From contig CAMLDJ010000230.1 of assembly GCA_946478755.1 (NCBI GenBank), positions 1 through 8,787 of the forward strand: a DNA stretch of 8,787 nt, read 5' to 3'. The stretch comes from an uncultured Pedobacter sp. GTDB lineage: Bacteria > Bacteroidota > Bacteroidia > Sphingobacteriales > Sphingobacteriaceae. The position numbers were made by a program, and so were the translations under genes. Position 1 is the stretch's first letter. Each line of letters opens with the position of its first letter. Of the stretch, positions 8,009-8,787 are shown in pieces. Below the pieces are notes generated by a model, which did no database searches, was not told the DNA's origin, and worked only from the letters and a program-made list of their open reading frames with translations.

Positions 8009-8130
8009 AAAAATTCTAATTGGCCACAGTTAAACTGCAGGACTTATTAAATTATTGCATCAAAAGGGATACGATCAGTATGCAAGTATAAATCAAAAAT
8101 TTTATAAATCGCGTATCTATACGTTAAATA
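8009..8130 (-). other. AT-rich spacer between parE and the kinase gene
   Basis: This 122-base spacer is the only non-coding stretch of note. Read on the minus strand it must hold the end of the parE message and any private promoter of the kinase. I found no good match to the Bacteroidota TTTG / TAnnTTTG promoter at the normal spacing: the nearest -7-like sites are AAnnTTTG (8094-8101) and CCnnTTTG (8061-8068), both imperfect. I also saw no strong stem-loop followed by a T-run. The kinase may be read through from parE or use a promoter I cannot recognise. Confidence 0.5.
8112..8123. repeat. 12-base palindrome just after the parE stop
   Basis: The sequence CGTATCTATACG is an inverted repeat with 5-base arms around a 2-base centre, located 7 bases beyond the parE stop codon. 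As RNA it could form only a very short stem, and no T-run follows, so it is a poor terminator. It could be a weak stem or a binding site, or it could be chance. Confidence 0.35.
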
Positions 8131-8787
8131 TTAAGCTACATCCAAAGTATCTTCCACACTTGTTTCAGTAATCGGATCGGCAATTATTTCTTCTCCACTG
8201 ACTTCGTCTTTTTCTATCCGCAGGTTTTTTATGATGTGTTGCTGCCTGTCTGGCGTATTTTTACCCATATAATATTCCAGCAGGTTTTTGATGGTCTGAT
8301 CTTTAAGGATCACCGGATCAAGTCTGATATCCTTGCCGATAAACAAGCCAAACTCATCAGGCGAAATTTCTCCAAGACCTTTAAACCGGGTAATTTCAGG
8401 CTTATTTCCCAACTTCTCTATCGCCTTTTTACGTTCATCGTCACTATAACAGTAAATCGTTTCTTTTTTGTTGCGCACCCTGAACAACGGCGTCTGCAGA
8501 ATATACACGTGTCCTGAACGGACCAGATCCGGAAAAAACTGCAGAAAGAAGGTCATCATCAGCAATCTGATGTGCATCCCATCCACGTCGGCATCGGTAG
8601 CGATCACAATATTATTGTAATGCAGGCCCTCCAGTCCATCTTCTATATTCAACGCATGCTGTAAAAGATTAAACTCTTCATTTTCATAAACCACTTTCTT
8701 AGTGAGTTCATAGCAATTTAAAGGCTTGCCTTTTAAACTGAATACAGCCTGACAATCCACATCCCTGGATTTGGTAATGGAACCCGA
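8131..8787 (-). CDS. parE: DNA topoisomerase IV subunit B (ParE), 5' part missing
   Basis: The C-terminal 218 residues of a type IIA topoisomerase B subunit; the frame is open to the right edge. ParE is the ATP-hydrolysing half of topoisomerase IV, which works with ParC to unlink daughter chromosomes. The visible part is the TOPRIM domain: it begins [10 protein letters not shown], which normally follows directly after the EGDSA motif, so the catalytic Glu lies just outside the window. The metal-binding DADVDG and HIRLL follow, then [11 protein letters not shown] (the counterpart of the family's YKGLGEM). The lack of a large insertion in TOPRIM and wording such as [10 protein letters not shown] and [13 protein letters not shown] fit Bacteroidota ParE better than GyrB, but the paralogue call is from memory of the families. 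The last ~26 residues form an acidic, Thr/Ser-containing tail beyond the conserved domain. Nothing suggests damage; the gene is cut only by the window. Confidence 0.86.
   Translation of the reverse strand, partial: SGSITKSRDVDCQAVFSLKGKPLNCYELTKKVVYENEEFNLLQHALNIEDGLEGLHYNNIVIATDADVDGMHIRLLMMTFFLQFFPDLVRSGHVYILQTPLFRVRNKKETIYCYSDDERKKAIEKLGNKPEITRFKGLGEISPDEFGLFIGKDIRLDPVILKDQTIKNLLEYYMGKNTPDRQQHIIKNLRIEKDEVSGEEIIADPITETSVEDTLDVA

Noticed and set aside
8061..8101. Bacteroidota-type promoter (TTTG / TAnnTTTG) for the kinase gene.
   Set aside because: The TTTG elements are about 25 bases apart instead of about 20, and the -7-like sites lack the leading TA.
8758..8760. GTG as a possible start codon for the topoisomerase gene.
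   Set aside because: The frame continues to the window edge with conserved TOPRIM sequence (SGSITKSRD), so this is an internal Val codon.
1..8787. Search for tRNA, rRNA, CRISPR repeats, insertion-sequence ends, prophage or defence genes.
   Set aside because: Almost every base is within five recognisable core-type genes, and no repeat array, transposase or RNA gene pattern was seen.

Overview
The window looks like ordinary core chromosome from a Bacteroidota bacterium, most likely a Sphingobacteriaceae (Pedobacter-like) relative. This rests on four observations: an Omp85 protein made as a lipoprotein (the TamL form of TamA) paired with TamB, starts that mostly lack a strong Shine-Dalgarno sequence, a Bacteroidota-style orphan hybrid histidine kinase, and a topoisomerase B subunit whose TOPRIM region reads like Bacteroidota ParE. 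The genus is an inference from protein style, not a computed placement.

Layout: a rightward block occupies 1-5897 and a leftward block occupies 5894-8787. The rightward block holds the 3' part of tamB (open at the left edge), a complete tamL whose start codon lies inside the end of tamB (17-base overlap), and a complete yihY/brkB-family membrane protein gene starting 2 bases after the tamL stop. The packing suggests one transcript with coupled translation. TamB is expected to span the periplasm, TamL to sit in the outer membrane, and the YihY-like protein to sit in the inner membrane, so the block encodes proteins for every layer of the envelope.

The leftward block, in transcription order, is the 3' part of parE (topoisomerase IV subunit B, open at the right edge), a 122-base spacer, and a complete 704-residue hybrid sensor histidine kinase (two membrane segments, extracytoplasmic sensor, HisKA, HATPase, receiver). 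The kinase and yihY-like genes meet tail to tail with overlapping stop codons and no recognisable terminator between them.

Coding density is nearly complete. I saw no tRNA, rRNA, CRISPR, insertion sequence or prophage signal. No clearly new system is evident. The points most worth a second look are the tamB-tamL-yihY linkage, the IRAF version of the Omp85 motif, the enlarged CHASE3-like sensor of the kinase, and the overlapping convergent gene ends.
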